From NCBI GenBank assembly GCA_003503355.1, contig DOCS01000063.1, forward strand, positions 1 through 6,796: a DNA stretch of 6,796 nt, given 5' to 3'. Source of the stretch: Opitutia bacterium. Its GTDB lineage: Bacteria; Verrucomicrobiota; Verrucomicrobiia; Opitutales; Coraliomargaritaceae. The notes below the pieces were generated by a model that saw only the letters and a list, made by a program, of their open reading frames with translations, was not told the origin of the DNA and made no database searches. This document shows positions 6,622-6,796 of this stretch, one piece after another. Numbering within the stretch: position 1 is the stretch's first letter; every line of letters starts with the position of its first letter. The position numbers were made by a program, and so were the translations under genes.

Positions 6622-6792
6622 ATGGCAAGAGAGCACGTAATGATCGAATGCACCGAAGCACGCGCTGAGGGCAAACCAGTATCCCGCTATATGACCAGTC
6701 GCGATAAAAAGCAGCAGCCTGATCGCGTGGAGAAGAAGAAGTATAACAAGTTCCTACGTCGTCACACACTGCACCGCGAAATCAAGAACTAA
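6622..6792 (+). CDS. rpmG: 50S ribosomal protein bL33, zinc-free form
   Basis: A 56-residue protein of the large ribosomal subunit, bound near the E site. It is recognised by the order [25 protein letters not shown] and the ending [11 protein letters not shown], which is the bL33 C-terminal signature (HTLHKE/HREIK). Length is normal for the family. The two CxxC zinc-binding pairs of the C+ form are absent: only Cys10 remains of the first pair, and the second pair is replaced by KYNKFLRR. This is therefore a C- (zinc-independent) bL33. The start ATG 6622 gives the usual N-terminus and no Shine-Dalgarno sequence precedes it. It stands alone in the visible sequence, divergent from rpiB; whatever follows lies beyond the right edge. 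Confidence 0.95.
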   Translation: MAREHVMIECTEARAEGKPVSRYMTSRDKKQQPDRVEKKKYNKFLRRHTLHREIKN

Positions 6793-6796
6793 GCTT

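Noticed and set aside
6791..6796. The window ends exactly with a HindIII site (AAGCTT).
   Set aside because: It could be a clone or contig boundary, but it overlaps the natural rpmG stop codon and may be chance; nothing biological follows from it.

Overview
The window reads as a chromosomal segment of a Verrucomicrobiota bacterium, most likely of the marine Opitutae (Coraliomargarita/Puniceicoccales type). The reasons are a secreted formylglycine-type sulfatase of the sort expanded in marine polysaccharide degraders, a zinc-free bL33 with a recognisably verrucomicrobial sequence, a ClpP of the short N-terminus 'FLWGEV' type, and intergenic GC-rich palindromic repeats. The assignment rests on recalled family resemblance, not on a search.

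Layout, left to right. A secreted sulfatase (88-1977, +) is followed by a 475-bp gap before the convergent helicase gene. That gap holds an 8-bp inverted repeat just after the sulfatase stop and two direct copies of a 154-bp element (2019-2172 and 2230-2383), each with a hairpin-forming core. Next come three genes on the minus strand: a large Ski2-like DExH helicase with a DUF3516-type C-terminal half (5005 to 2453), clpP (5740 to 5162) and rpiB (6273 to 5830). clpP ends in a strong intrinsic terminator (5107-5136), so the helicase needs its own promoter. An 89-bp gap with a candidate promoter separates rpiB from clpP. On the right, rpmG for ribosomal protein bL33 (6622-6792, +) diverges from rpiB across 348 bp with two inverted repeats near rpiB. 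The window ends four bases beyond the rpmG stop codon.

Functionally this is mostly housekeeping: protein turnover (ClpP), probable RNA metabolism (helicase), the pentose phosphate pathway (RpiB) and translation (bL33), next to one carbohydrate or ester sulfate scavenging enzyme. The genes do not form one pathway.

I see no clear new multi-gene system. The points most worth checking are an in-phase A AAA AAG slippery heptamer with a downstream stem at the end of the helicase core, which would yield a core-only protein after a -1 shift; the duplicated hairpin repeat; and the absence of a Shine-Dalgarno sequence before all five genes.
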